NCBI GenBank assembly: GCA_028023455.1 | Contig: JAQFVV010012418.1 | Location: 10,650,563-10,714,562 of the forward strand | DNA from: Epiperipatus broadwayi | Taxonomy: Eukaryota; Onychophora; Udeonychophora; Euonychophora; Peripatidae | Reading direction: 5' to 3' | Length of the DNA stretch: 64,000 nt | Shown: positions 11,556-25,199 of the stretch, in pieces | Numbering within the stretch: position 1 is the stretch's first letter | Layout: each line of letters starts with the position of its first letter | Notes under the pieces: model-generated | Told to the model about the DNA's origin: nothing | Databases searched by the model: none | What the model saw: only the letters and a program-made list of their open reading frames with translations | Translations under genes and position numbers: made by a program

Positions 11556-13895
11556 ACAAATATTATGTTGATTCCCTTACAATTTATCTCCTAATTATGA
11601 CATGATATATATGATTCCAATTAAATACAATTGATGCAAGAAGTCATCCTCAAATCACCTTTGTGAAAATTTTAAAATCATAATTTAATTTGACAATTTC
11701 AATATAATTTTACAATGAAGTTGTTATAATATACTTAAGCTTCAGATTTGCCCTGCATGAATTGATGTGGTAATAGAATGACATTCTCTGGAGTTCAATA
11801 TCAATGGATCATGATTTTAATTCTGCCACTTTTATTGCTTAAATTTCTTATGAACTATTGTGCAGTACACAATGTGTCTATTTTTGTTTAATATTAATCT
11901 TTTAATATGTAATCAGACTTCCTATAAGATCCTACAATCAGGTCACACTAGCATAACCAAAGGTAACTAGTTCTAAGCAAATAAGATAATGGCTTACTGA
12001 TCCAATTATAAACTATAATGAGCATACTAAGGAGCATTATCAGTTTAAAGTATAATGCTGATAGTGTTAACTCCATAACAGTAATATTTTTTGCTTATCC
12101 ATACAGACATAACTTATAATACCTATGATATCTAGAATATATATTAGTTTAGGGTGGTTATGGCACCACTAGCAACCTAGGTTTGAACTTATATCCTTTT
12201 GTATAAATCTTGTTAGCACTGACTTATAATTTTGGGGGTTTATGAAGCTCATCAATAATGTTGCCACTACTCAGTTAACTTGGTGAAATGAATCAATAAA
12301 AAGTGAATAAAACAAAACTGTATATAACAATAACAGTTTTATTCCCAATAATAGTAACATCAAAGTAATAGTAACATGTACATTAACTCTACATTCTCTC
12401 AAACAATGATAGGTAAAACTTTTGATAAGTCATCTGAATTTCTGGGTAATGCTAAATTACATTACCTTTGCTCCATAAATATTGAATTTTACATGAATAA
12501 TGATAATTAATAACATGTGTATCCAATTCCTGAATTAGGAATTAGATAATGCACAAAAGAAACATAACAAATATATTCCTTATCCTAAAGTAAACATCCA
12601 TATTTAGAGTAGGTGAGTTAATATATATAGGAATTGATTTGGGCTAATGGTTAACCAACTAAGAAAAAAAAAGTATTTATGTAATATAATAATAAAAATA
12701 ATAATTTTTCTTTTTCTTTTCCTGGCAAAAAGATAGTTATATAAAAATAAAACTGATACTTTGATTATATGAATGTAGCAATAATTGAGATTATTTTTAT
12801 GTTCCATTTGTTAATGAAGTTATATGGTTCATTAATTCAGTTATTAATCCTATATAGATTATTAACTGGATTGCAAATGAATTATTTAATCCACTTGATT
12901 ATTTAACAGTTGTTAAATTTCCAGGTTAACAAGATAGTCTGTAGTATTTTTCAATAGTCATTTTATGATTGATTTGTAAATATTTTGTAGTTTGGCTGAT
13001 CAATATCAGGCATGAGTAGATCTCTTCTTTTATTATTATTATTCTTTCTTTAGTAAGGCACATGTATGTAAACATATAAGATAGAGATGGGATAGAGCTA
13101 TCAAATTTTTTTCTTTATGCTATGTCACTCTTAACTTATAGGCTGGATAACATAATTTCTTCCTCCATGGAGCACCATTTAGCCAGGGATGGACCACAAA
13201 AGCTTCTAGAAATGTATTCTGATAAAATGTAAACCATATCTCTATAAAGCCATTGGGTATTTAAATTATAACACAAACTTTGCACTTTGTGCATAAATAT
13301 GCTATTCAATGTCTTCATGAAAAAATCTGCTTGCCCATGCTCTCTGCCAACAAAATGTATTCTGACATAAATTTACAACAACCACTTTTTATATATTATT
13401 GAGTACTTTTGAATAATAACTTAATTGTTTTCATCTAAAATCAATCTATCTAAATATTATCTCAATGTTGTGTGTATTGAAAAACAACTTAATTATCCCC
13501 TCTTGCAAACATTATTAATGTCTGTTTTTCAAAAACAGAAGAATAAGAACAGATAATGATTAATAATAATTAGAAATACAAAAGAAAAACATAAAAATAA
13601 GAAAAACATTACTGTTTTTACTAATATAAATACATTACAAAACACCACATTTGCATAAGTGAAATTTTGTTAAAAATTGTATTGTAGAGTTGATAACTAT
13701 TTGACTTCCCTTTTTCTTTTAAAAAACTAATTTTATAATTAGTTAACAAAAATGCTTTCTATCATTTTATTTTATGTACAGAAATATTTGTTTGAGATGA
13801 AATGTGAAGAAACTCATGCATAGACTAGCTGAATAAAATTTAACTTTTTAATCTACTTAGTTTAAAATTAAAAAATACCATTATCATCAAATATG

Positions 13896-13898
<3 letters not shown>
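11556..13898. other. A+T-rich intergenic DNA
   Basis: No gene recognised. A small hairpin is formed by GAATAAAAC...AACTGT and ACAGTTTTATTC near 12306-12344. The 67-codon minus-strand ORF at 12604-12807 is low-complexity Ile/Lys/Phe and is not supported as a gene. Confidence 0.5.

Positions 13899-13964
<66 letters not shown>
13899..13964. repeat. (TA)n microsatellite
   Basis: About 33 uninterrupted TA units directly abut the left end of the less A+T-rich non-coding island. Confidence 0.95.
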
Positions 13965-13967
<3 letters not shown>

Positions 13968-15171
13968 GACAGTAGCTGGGTTCGAATACGGGTGCTAAAG
14001 AAGTAAAGGGTAATAATAATTATAAAGAGTGTTAATTGTGAGTGGTGTTACGAATTAAATAGGTAGATGCAGGAAAATTTATAAATAGTCATTCGAACCC
14101 TGTTACAAAAGAGTTGTGATGTGTGTAGAACTACTAACAGATTTATATGTGAGGATATAGAAAAGCGATTATGTGTGGAGTTGTGTTATTTTTTTATTAT
14201 TTGTGTATTATATATATATATATTATTGTTTATTATATGTTATAATATATATATATATTATTGTTTATTAATGTTGTAAGCTATAGATTTAAATAATGTC
14301 AGTAGTAGCACATGTTTTTTAATGAAAACCCATTAAGCATATAAGAGTGGAGAGTAATAAAAAGAATTGGAAGTTGCGCTGAGGGTGGTTTCAGTTAGTG
14401 ACTCTGTCCACCGGATTTCTTAGAACTGGTCAAGTTAGTATTTTTAGAACATTGGAAGCTAAAGGCATTCTTCAGATCTGGTCATCGGTGTACTAATAGA
14501 TAAAAAGAAAGTGAAGTTAAAGAGCTTTAAAGAAAAGGACCATATTTTTTTTCTCAGTGATTTAGTCGGTGATTAAAATGTAAAAAAAAATAGATACAGG
14601 TGATAAGAAAGAAGCGGGAAAAAGAAGAAAAAACGTATTAATGTGATTATTAATTAAAGAAAATTTATTCATAGTGTACTCCATCAAAATGCAGAGGTAA
14701 ATATAATTGTAACAGTTTGTTAGGCCGGCTCAGTGGACAGCTATTGTAGGATTCACCTGAACTTTATTTATGGAGATTTGCTGTTTAGTTAATCAAGTGT
14801 AATGGCCATGAACTACAAACAGCTAGAACCTCTCACAAGCAAGTTAAAAATCACCTACTTAACCTCTAGGATGGATTATTTTGTGTAGAATATTTCGGAG
14901 CCTGTCATCATCGTTCAGATCAACGACTCTTGCTAAAACCAGCATTCCTTTAAGACTGTAAGCTTACAGATCATTAGCCTTGACCACGTGAACATTCACC
15001 CTTAACAGAGGTGATCTTGACCTTTTCTCAATATATATTCAATGAACATTTAGTAATAGATTAAGAAACATGTGTTATTCCATTTTAAAGAAAGTAATAA
15101 ATAATTTCTTAAATCATTTAATAAACAACTCTGACATGTAATTGCACTCTTTTGTTAATATGTATATGAAT

Positions 15172-15173
<2 letters not shown>
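13965..15173. other. Less A+T-rich non-coding island, possible solo LTR or other dispersed element
   Basis: Between two long (TA)n tracts, base composition shifts to a balanced mix. Examples are GTGACAGTAGCTGGGTTCG at the left edge and GTTAGGCCGGCTCAGTGGAC near 14719. GGGTTCGAAT and ATTCGAACCC occur near each end of the first 130 bp, as an inverted pair. No reading frame is long and no protein motif appears. A TG dinucleotide starts the island, as in LTRs, but I find no second copy in the window and no clear CA end. Confidence 0.35.
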
Positions 15174-15238
<65 letters not shown>

Positions 15239-15242
15239 ATAT
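15174..15242. repeat. (TA)n microsatellite
   Basis: Long TA run with a single TT interruption near 15225. It bounds the non-coding island on the right. Confidence 0.95.
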
Positions 15243-17135
15243 TGTATCGGAATAAATGAGTTGTGTGCTTAAAATATTGAGATATACATATTGTGTGTTA
15301 ATAAATCTTAAAATTTGATTATAACTCATGTATTATTTGCATTCTAGGATTCTGATAACTTCTGGGCTATTGTAATAGGATTTGTAGGCAGATAGAAAGT
15401 ATAATGAGATATATATGTGACATCTCCTCATAAGATCACCTTAGCTTTGTTCTCTCATTAGACATTGTTCCCCAGACCTTGAGATTGAGCTAGTCTGGAT
15501 AAGATATGCAAAGAGTGTCCACTGAACCCTTTTTTATGTTTTTGAGAAGTATAAATCTTATTAATGGATAAGACTGGCACTTGAGATGGGATCTTAGGGA
15601 AATAACTTGTATATGCTCAGTTCTTAGAATAAGATTACGGGTAGACGGTTAAAATATATATATATAGAAAATAATTATTTCTTCTTATGTTTTAAAAGAA
15701 TTACAGTCCTTAATTATTAATATAAGAATGCCAACATTTTAAACAAGACTATGGATATTTAACGTTTATTAGGAATAATTATAAAACAAAAAGACAAGTA
15801 TAAGCAAAGAAAATGAGTAAAATAAATATTAATATTTTTTTTCTCTTTCTCAGCAATTTTACTTATCTATTAGTTTTAAACTTTAAAAAAATAATGAGAG
15901 ATAAATAAGTAAAATTTTAAGTAATGTTTATAACTTTTTAAAAGAAAAAATATATGTTTTTAACATTTTGTTTAAAAATGTTGTTTTAATTAATTAAAGT
16001 TAATTCTTTTCTATTCATCTTTCTAAAAACGAGGTAATATTTTTAAACTAAAGAATAATTAAAGGATTATAATGTTTTTGGTAATTAAGAAGAAAAAATA
16101 ACTACAAAAGAATTTTTCAATGATTGAAATTTTTACTTATTTAAAAACATGAGAGAAATGCATGTTAAAACAATAAAACTTCAGTGTCTAGTCATTAATA
16201 GTCAGTATTGATCCAGTTATAGAGAAAAAAGCAGCAGTAATTTAACTGTAAAGAGAACACTAAGAAGTTAAGTTTATGGTCTGAAGTAAGACTAACCTCA
16301 CTACTAATTGTTAACAAATGTTTTTTGAAATGAATAAAAAATCATATGTTTACCTTTGGGTAAGAGCTGAGCATCATCTATCAAATGGGTAACCTGTTTC
16401 ACTAACAAAAAATGTAGAAGCAGAATACCTCTGGAAGAAATTTGCCACCAGCATGGTGTGTCCATTCAAAAACATGTTTGCTAACCTTACCTGAAAATAT
16501 GTGTAACTGTGAAAATTATTATACTGTAAAATTGTCAAATTTAACCTGTGTTACCCTAACCAGGAGATTCTGCTACTCGGAAAATTAATATAATGTAATA
16601 TGGACAAATTTAGACTGTGTTAGTCAACCCTGAAATCTATTAATTTAGAAGTTATAATCATAATAACAATTTGAAATTATAAAAGAAAAAAAAGTTATTG
16701 AAAGAATTTGTATAAAAAAAATTATTTAAACTCAACACTTGAAGTTTTAAAAAGGAAAAACTAACAGGAAAGAAACTGAAAATTATAACTACAAAAAAGA
16801 TTAAAATCCATAGTAATTAGGTATTGTAGTATAAACATATGCATTTATAAGTAATTTGAATTGAAGATAATGAATAATTTTGATTGTTTTTATTGAAACA
16901 TGTCTTTTATATATAACATTGATAATAATTGATTATAATGCTTATTTTTAGTTGTTTTAAACATATTTTTCCTCAAAAAGTGTAAAAAACATTTCCATAA
17001 AAAAGGGATGGTTTTAGCTAATCTTACATTTTTTTTATCTCTGTTTGTGAAATACTGTTTTCAGATTTAGGAGGAATAAACCAGAAAGTAAATGTTAATT
17101 AATTTAGTCATAAAAACAACTGATTTTGCTAATGA

Positions 17136-17137
<2 letters not shown>
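15243..17137. other. Non-coding DNA, less A+T-rich at 15340-15610
   Basis: From 15340 to 15610 composition is less A+T-rich, including CATTGTTCCCCAGACCTTGA near 15463. It has no open frame and may continue the neighbouring island. From about 15650 it returns to featureless A+T-rich sequence. Confidence 0.4.

Positions 17138-17214
<77 letters not shown>
17138..17214. repeat. (TA)n microsatellite
   Basis: About 38 TA units in an otherwise featureless region. Confidence 0.95.
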
Positions 17215-17216
<2 letters not shown>

Positions 17217-18930
17217 ATTTTGAATTATCATATTGTCATATGTTTTCTGAATTTATTAATTAACTTCATTAAATAATTGTTTAAAAATAATAGTTAATAT
17301 CTTTATTCCTCCAGCTATCTATTTTATGAATTTGCAGTATGTGTGACTTGATTTCATAATGGTATGGTATTTTAAAAAAATTGTAAATTATACCAATAAG
17401 ATTATTTAAATTAAGGTATATTAACCCTACGATTTTAACTATTTTTCTGACAGCTTTCTTTGTTCCATGAGATTTATGCTTTGCACTTTCATTTTGTTAT
17501 TAAACCTTTATTATTTATCAAATTATAATAAATTTGACCTCACTCAATAGATATATTTGTTTAGAAATTAAATAAATTTTAAAAAATCACATTTGATTTC
17601 TGTAATTATTTTAAAAAATATATTTATTCAAAACAAAACATAATCACATCATCAAATTTTAGATAGAGCCAATTCAATTTATAAAATGAACAAAATCTTC
17701 CAAGTTTCAAATTTGATTTACAAATCTAAACAAATTTTTTTAATAACTACTAAATCTATCAAATTATGCTTTAAAAGTTTACAATTTTTTCATAATTTTT
17801 ATATTGCTAAATATAATACCAATCAAGTGAATGACTTAATTTTGTAGTCAGAAATTTTTCCTGCAATTATAATCTCTATAGTAACAATATTTAGAAGAAA
17901 ATATTCTTTTTTATTTAAAAATAAAACATTTCTGTAAAAAATGAATATATAAATATACTTGCTTTTCATTTTTAATAATTATTACATAATTAGGTTACCA
18001 ATATAATCATAAACTTTCCAAAAAAATAAAATTTTTACACCACTGTAATATTTTCCCAAAGACCATAATATTTTCTTGAAGTTAACTTGCAAGGTTTGAG
18101 ATTTCGAAATATATAATGGGTATCTATCATTGGTGGAGCTTGTGATTGTTTGTTGGATGGCCTCTTGGCTTTCCAAGCCATCTATTGACTTTTTTATTTA
18201 AAATATTAGAAAATAAATGTACATGAATTTTAAAATGGTAAAAACAAAAAGCTTCACAAAATTTTCAGCAGAGAGCAAAAAATGCAAATTGAAAATTTAA
18301 AAAACTGAAGCATCTCTCTTGTGATCTGAAAGTAAATAAGATTAAGCATATACATTGACATTTTTTTTTGTTCACAGTCACAGTGCCTAGAGACTTTTGA
18401 CTCTGAACTATCTCTAAAGAAATAAGAGTTAATTTAAATATATGTGGAAGTATATGTTTGTGTTTGGACATACAACTGGTTTTCTGGATAACATAGCCAA
18501 GATCATTTTAAAGTCCATTCTTGCCCTTTATTTTTATTCAAATTAGAAATTAGTTTATAGGTGGACTGTACACTTATGATACCATATTATTAGAGCATTG
18601 ATGATGATCTGTAGGTAGCAGAGTCCCAGTATTTTTTATTATGATAAAAATTTCAGCACTTAAGTATGTGCATGCAGATAATTGTGTGTTAAATTATGCC
18701 CTAAGTTTAAAATTGGCTAAATATATAGCCTACATTTTGGATTTTGAATCTCTTTTAGATCCAGCCACAAGAGATTTCTGTTGATTATTGTTGTCTAATG
18801 CTGGTGATAAAACTTATTATTTTTAGTAAATGCTAATTATATCATGTTCCTTTTATATTTGCTAATTGGCAGTGTTAATTAAAATGATTATGATGATTAT
18901 TTGAGGATGTTCTCCCCCCCCCCCATATTA
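17215..18930. other. A+T-rich intergenic DNA
   Basis: No gene recognised. An 11-base C run at 18914-18924 precedes the repeat block that follows. Confidence 0.5.
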
Positions 18931-18944
18931 CCCCTAACTCAATA

Positions 18945-19090
18945 CTGGTTTATTGAGCATGTGAAATACTCTCAATTCAAAGCACAAGACCAAGTGCCTT
19001 GAAAAGATAAAAACAGACTCACTCTTTTAAAGCTATGTTTATTTATATAGGCTAATCTAAAACACTTTGGAATGAAAGCATGATGATCTT
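18945..19090 (+). repeat. Foldback repeat family 19K, direct copy 1
   Basis: Begins GGTTTATTGAGCATGTGAAA and continues through CACAAGACCAAGTGC, GAAAAGATAAAAACAGACTC and TTTATTTATATAGGCTAATC to GGAATGAAAGCATGA. It matches the copy at 19187-19372 with moderate divergence and the same orientation. Confidence 0.75.
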
Positions 19091-19186
19091 AAATTGGTCA
19101 CATGACTTCTTTTAAAGCTATATTTGAACATTTTTAAATTACAGCCTATCAATATTAGAAGAAATAATGAAATATGTAAATAACTT

Positions 19187-19372
19187 TCCCTAGTGGTTAA
19201 TATTATAACAATTAAGATTAACAAGTTTACACTTGTTTATTGAGCATATGAAATACTTTCAATCCAGAGCACAAGATAGAGTCTTTTGAAAAGATAAGAA
19301 TGGACCTTCTTATCCTTTTTAGCTATATTCATTTATATAGACAAATCTAAATCACATTAAATGGAAAGCGTG
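19187..19372 (+). repeat. Foldback repeat family 19K, direct copy 2 (left arm of inverted repeat)
   Basis: Starts CCCTAGTGGTTAATATTATA and contains TTTATTGAGCATATGAAATA, GAAAAGATAAGAATGGACC and ATTCATTTATATAGACAAAT. It is the closest partner of the inverted copy at 19553-19709, so the two could form a stem of about 150 bp around a loop of about 180 bp. Confidence 0.8.
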
Positions 19373-19552
19373 ACATTTTTTATTTTACAGCATTGAGTTG
19401 TTAATCTAATTATTATAATATTATCGATTAAAAAGTCAACATAATTTATTATTGTATCTCATATTAATACTCTGTAAATTGAAAAATTCCACTAATGTGA
19501 GTAATTAAAATATAACTGAAAAAATTAAGGTGATCAATTTATGATCTTCACA

Positions 19553-19709
19553 ATTTTGACATATATAAATGAATATAGATAAAAAGGATAAGATGGTCCA
19601 TTCTTATCTTTTATGTTGTGCTATGGATTGAGAATATTTTACATGCTCAGTAAACCACTGTTGAATTATTAATCTAATTATTACAATATTAACCACTAGG
19701 AAAAGTTTA
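19553..19709 (-). repeat. Foldback repeat family 19K, inverted copy 3 (right arm)
   Basis: Its reverse complement reads CCTAGTGGTTAATATTGTAA, then GGTTTACTGAGCATG, GATAAGAATGGACCATCTTA and ATTCATTTATATATG, matching copy 2 along its length. Termini and target duplication are unclear. Confidence 0.8.
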
Positions 19710-22700
19710 TATATATATATATGCGTGTGTGTTGTTTGATTTTGGTTGTTTGTTTATTTTATATATGTAAAATCACAAGAGATTAAATTGATTTCCAACT
19801 TAATAATTTTTTTTATTAATTACTATAAAGCATTGCTCAATATTAAAATATATATTTATTTAGAATTATTTGAATATATTAAACATAATAAATCAATATA
19901 GAATGTCAGTTCTGGCAGTTTAAGTTTTCATTGTATATACGTATATAATATTTTGGAATCAGAATCATACCATTGTGCAATAAATATTTTAAAATTACTC
20001 TCTAACTCAGCATAAGATAGTAATAAATAAGAATAGAACAGCGACAACTAGATTACCAAAGAATCACTAATTAAACTTAAAAGTAATATAATCAATTTTC
20101 TTTCAAGTTTGTTATATAGTAAAAAATCAAGCAACGATTCTAACTGGAACTTTTAATTAGTAAATTCAAATATCGATTCAGATAAAATTCTTATAATTTT
20201 AAAAAGCCTGTAAGTAAACCACGATTTATCAAATATGTAATTCTGGTAATATAAGCCTATTCATTGAATAACCAAATCCAAAATATAGGAAATAGTGATC
20301 ATGTGATCTTTTAGTGTTTTTTTGCCAATCCTGCCTGTAGGATGATGGTGATGGTAGTTTTTAAAAACCAAAAATACCACAATATACAGACACTGAACTG
20401 GGTTTCGATCTGTACGACTATACAAGCGAATAAAAATTGAAAACATTATTGTGTTTTTTATTTTGAACTTATAGCTTTATAATTAACTAAATAGGTAAAA
20501 GATGGTTATTGGAAAATTGCATTAGAGTTTAATATCTAGGTGTAGTGCTATCATATCTAAGTTTCCTTATTGATGAAACCCACAAGCTAGAAAGTAGTTT
20601 GAAAATGTTGGATGAGTAGGCATTTTATTTGCAAACTTTCTTGCATCCATCGATTACTAAGCTCGCATTGGTTGGTATTGCTGTATGAAGAGTTTGTTAC
20701 TGTATTAGCAGTTTGTGTAAGCATAGGAAATGGTAATCATGTGACACATTGTTTATAAATACATATGCATAGAAACACACACAAAGAGCAATGACGTAAA
20801 TACTATCATATTTACTAATCCGTAGACAATGATTCATATTTATTCTTTACTTTTTAAATATATATATTTTTATTACGAAAGTCTCAGTTTTATTACCAAA
20901 CTATAAAAAAAAAGTTTATTTTTTAAATTTTTTGTTTGAAAAAAGCTTTATTTAGTCTGGGAGGGGGGGATTAACACTAGACAAAAAAAAAAAAAGCAAA
21001 TTGAATTGTATTAATTATTTTGCATGTAAAATCACCTAAGGGATTTTTAGTTGATGCAGAAGATTAGAAAAAAAAAAAAAAATTTCACCTACAAAACGGC
21101 TTATAGTAATATAAAAATGCGTGAAAAATATTAATAGCTTTGTATATTTCCAGAAGCCACAGTTGATATTCAAAATAATTAAAAAAAACTTAATTGCTTA
21201 TTAAATGCCACTATAACATTTCTAAAAATAACTTCAATTTTTGCATAAAATTTATTTAAAGCTATTTGTGCATTTTTAAATGATTAAAATATAGATAATT
21301 AATAAATGATTTTATGATCAATTGCTTGGAGGTCACATGACGTTCAAATAAATGCAACACCTTTATTTTTCTAAATTTTAAACAGCTTTGTTTGTTTATT
21401 TTTTTAAAATCGAGAATTGAACAATAAAATTTTTGTTTTAATTTTTCTTCTCTTACTACTGAATTAAAAATAAAGGGAAGATATATATAAGCAGTTGGAA
21501 GATGGATTTAACATAAGTTTACTTAAAAAATGTATATCCTTCTGATTATGTTATCAGATTTTTTGTAGAACACAATAACAAAAAGGAAAATATATTTTAA
21601 AATTTTCTATTAGACTATTTTTAATCATCAAGAAAAATTACTATGGTCAAAAATTAAATTCATATTTTTACATACGCGCATACATTTTTCTTAGCAAAGT
21701 TGTTTAACTGGATATAATCCTTACATAAAACATCAAAACAAATAGTATGAATAAAAGGAAGGTGATTTTAAATGTGGTAGTCAAATTATTTAATGAACAA
21801 ATAATTTATTATGAAAAATATTCCTAATGATGATATCAACTTCCTGTTAAAAAAATGAAACATTTTAAACTGCCATAAATCTTTATTAGTTGATTATAAT
21901 AAAGTGGATGCCATTTTGATTGACAACAATTATCATTTTTGACAAATCTATAAACTTTAATTAAAAAAAGCTTTTTGTTTTATTTTAGTCTTTAATTGAA
22001 AAACTGGTGTCAGTTTAGTAAACACTCTAGAAGAAAGGTGTCCAACATGTGGTTCAAAGGTCATATATGGTTCAGGATGTCAATGAATACAGTCCAATGC
22101 AAAATTGTAAAGTTATTTAAAATATTATGAAATTGTTTTATGACTACATGTCACAATTTAAATAAATATATGCATGCAATCATTTTATGATTATAATAAA
22201 ATATATATAAAACAACATCAATAATATTTTATTACTTAGATATGTTTTATTACATAAATAAGTTTATATTTATTTCCTTTGATAAAGATGCTCAGGAGTG
22301 AAAATACATGTGGTTATACTGTTATTTATTAACTACTGTTTGTCTTTGTATTTTTGGAATTATTTTTCTTGGATTTACATTTAGTTTTGTGATAGAGTTT
22401 TTTTTTCAACCAAGTTTTTATTATGACTAATAATAATGATTGGAAGTTTTGTAGAAGCATTAAATTTAGATTTGCAAGGAGATGGCAAAATTTCCTCTGA
22501 TTGCATTTTTTAAAAAATTGTTTGGAGTTTAATGTGTTCCCTAATTGTTGCAAATTATATAATAAATGTCCTGTATATATTCAAAATAAATTATTATTAA
22601 ATTGTAGAAACAGTTATTATGTTTGATTATATGTGACTGTAAAAAAGTCATATTTTTCACAATTAAACATAAAAATAGCTTGGCACAAAGTTATTCCATT

Positions 22701-22809
22701 TCTGAGCAGACTAAAGGATAATGTGATCATCTTTATACCATATTGAGAAAAAGATATGATAAGATTTTTTTAAGCTCATATGCATGGTTTTAATATCTAA
22801 TTATTTCAT
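19710..22809. other. A+T-rich intergenic DNA
   Basis: No gene or element recognised. Small less A+T-rich patches at 20320-20420 and 20580-20760 have no open frame and no motif I can name. Confidence 0.5.
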
Positions 22810-24600
22810 TAAATAATTTTGTTAATTTGTCATCAATTTGTTTTTCTGAGAGGCCAAACAATTTTTTAAATTATGGCTTAAATTCATTGGATCTGAATGG
22901 GATAACCCATATATGGAATTAGTTGCTGACTTTGAAATGGGTTATGAGTTTAAACAAAATAAAGATGTGGTTTTCAAACAAGGTTCTAATTTATTGTAAA
23001 GAAGGCCTTTGAAAAATGATAATTCTTCATTGAGGAGTTCCATACAAAATTTTAGAAAGATGCTAAAGTAAAAAAGTATGAGTTGCCAAAAAGAAGATAA
23101 AGACAATAGATTTGTACTTTGGATCACAATGTATATTATGGAAAAGTAAATAAACAAATTGTTAAATTAAAATTTTGTGAAAGATAATGGATATAATGTC
23201 CTATTATTGAGAAATAAATTCATAATAATGTTTTATGAAAATATAAAAGAAAGCTTTTAAAAGAGATACTATTTAAAGAAATATCTGTCTGCCTCAATAA
23301 TTCCATACATTTTTTCCAGCATTAAGTTGCACAAAAAACATTCTTTTTTAGGACTAATAGTTGATTTTGAAAATGCATATTACAAAAAAGCCATAAAACT
23401 GTTGTCTAAACAGTTACAGAATAAACTGGGTTTTGAAAAATTTGCAATTAAATCATTTTTTGAATATGTTAGTATTTTGAATTCTGCTCAAGTCAGTGAT
23501 AATTATATAATGGTTTCTTTTGATTTGCTTATAAGAAAAAAAATTGATGAGAAAATGAATACATTTATGATGAATGGTCTCAATTGCATTATTTACTGCT
23601 TCTTTCAATGATCAATTCTTTAAAATGAAGCTATCATGGCTGATATGAATTTTAATTACTGCTTTGACTTGTAGTTTATAGTTGATCATGTTAAGGAAAA
23701 AGTTGCACAATCTGCACTGAATGATTATAATAATATTGTGTTCATTAGATATTTTGATGATGTTTTTATTTATGCTCCTTTGGAAGTGAAAACAAGATTT
23801 TTAATGAATTAAATAATGATCCAAACTTAAAATAGTTTATTGAACATGAAGTTAAATAAAATTAGATATCTTTATTTGTTAATAAGGTGTAATAACAATA
23901 TATTTGTCTATATAATCCAAATTAAGCCTATTAATGTTTGAGGTCATATTAGTCCTAAATCTTGTATATATCCAGGATATAAATATACAGGTTTCAAGGC
24001 CTTTTTGCTGTGTAAATTTGGATCAGATAAAAAAATAATATTCATAACTATATGTATAAGTTAATAAGGATGTGTCACAATAAATATGTTTTATTTAAAC
24101 AGGTTAAACATTTTGATGATAAAGTTTAATTGTAATCAAATTATGAATTTTAAACTTTGGGTGCTCTTTCATTATATATCTTCTATATCTTTGAATATGT
24201 GATAAGGAATATAGGGTACGTTTCAGTCACCTACTATATTTAATCATTTAATTAAAAATAGTAAAATAGAGTTGATCCTAAGGAATGTCCTTTAATTGTT
24301 TACTTGATTAAGAGCCAGAAACTTAATTGCCTGTATGTTTATTACAGTCAATTTAGAGAAAACAATATAAGATTAGATTCTTTGATGGCATCAATGTTTT
24401 TGGAGCATGAACACTAATTTGATCACATTTTCAATCCTAGTGAAATACAAACGATTTACTGTAAACACAATGATAGAAAATGTAAAGTTAAAGAGCTCTC
24501 ATTTATTACTAATTGTAACTAATATTTTTCAGTTGAGTACCCAATTGGAATATGCACAGTTATCCTGGTATCTTCATAAATTTCATGTTGAGCTTTGATA
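22810..24600 (+). mobile_element. Penelope-like element relic (PLE-2)
   Basis: Broken reading frames show PLE landmarks in order. NLSSICFSER...NYGLNS near 22820-22880 corresponds to the NLS..LS...E..L..GL.F segment also seen in the better copy at 28 kb. An RT finger-region peptide follows (SSIKLHKKHSFLGLIVDFEN at 23317-23376), the counterpart of LPKIHK..PLRPIVS. Next come NYIMVSFDLLI near 23505, RT motif A (VSFDV in the family), and RYFDDVFIYAP near 23747-23780, equal to the catalytic RYxDD box. The region after about 24280 probably holds a decayed endonuclease, but I cannot identify GIY-YIG residues with confidence. Stops and frameshifts are numerous. No terminal repeats were found. Confidence 0.65.
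23327..23611 (+). pseudogene. Longest open fragment of PLE-2 reverse transcriptase
   Basis: A 94-codon open segment with no ATG at its start, so it is a fragment and not a complete gene. It holds the remains of the PLRPIVS block and of RT motif A (VSFD at about residues 64-67). The RYxDD block follows about 140 bp downstream in another frame context, so the fragment cannot encode an active enzyme. Confidence 0.6.
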
Positions 24601-25199
24601 TGTGAAACAGTTTTTAAATGTTTTTTTTTAAAGTTTATATCTATTGCCTTTGACAAGAGAGCTAAGCATCAAAAATAATTTTGTTACCTATTTATCTCAG
24701 TATTTATAAAATTAATATTCCTTGAGTTTATACTTATATTAGTGATCACAAATCTGTTCAACAATTTTAAAAGTCTCTCTGAATAAGGTTTTTTTTGTTT
24801 ATCTATGGTGGTTGATATTAAAAAAATTACAGAACTTTTTTGCTTATCAGCTTTAAATAATGTATATTTGATGTGTGGTCCATGACATCTTTTTTTCTTC
24901 CAATGTGACACAGAAATGCCAAAAGATTGCTCTAGAACATTTTTTTGATATTGAGGAAGCCACCAAACTACTACTGACACTACCAAGCAATGAATGACCT
25001 TAGAGAATCTGCCAAAAGCACAAACATGTTCCTGATATTTCATCTAGGGCAAATAAATAATTTCAAATTTTATAGAAAAGTTAAAAACAAACGATGCATG
25101 GCAATGATTGGTAAGCATTAAAATCAAAAGAATTTTAGATATTTCATCAAGATATCTATAAACAGTTATTCGTAATTAACAAAAAAAAATAAAAATGTT
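24601..25199. other. A+T-rich DNA between two retroelement relics
   Basis: No supported feature. A minus-strand ORF of 119 codons at 24684-25043 has no recognised motif. Confidence 0.4.

Noticed and set aside
24684-25043. 119-codon minus-strand ORF as a possible gene
   Set aside because: No recognised motif, no context, and it lies between two plus-strand retroelement relics. Length alone is weak evidence here.
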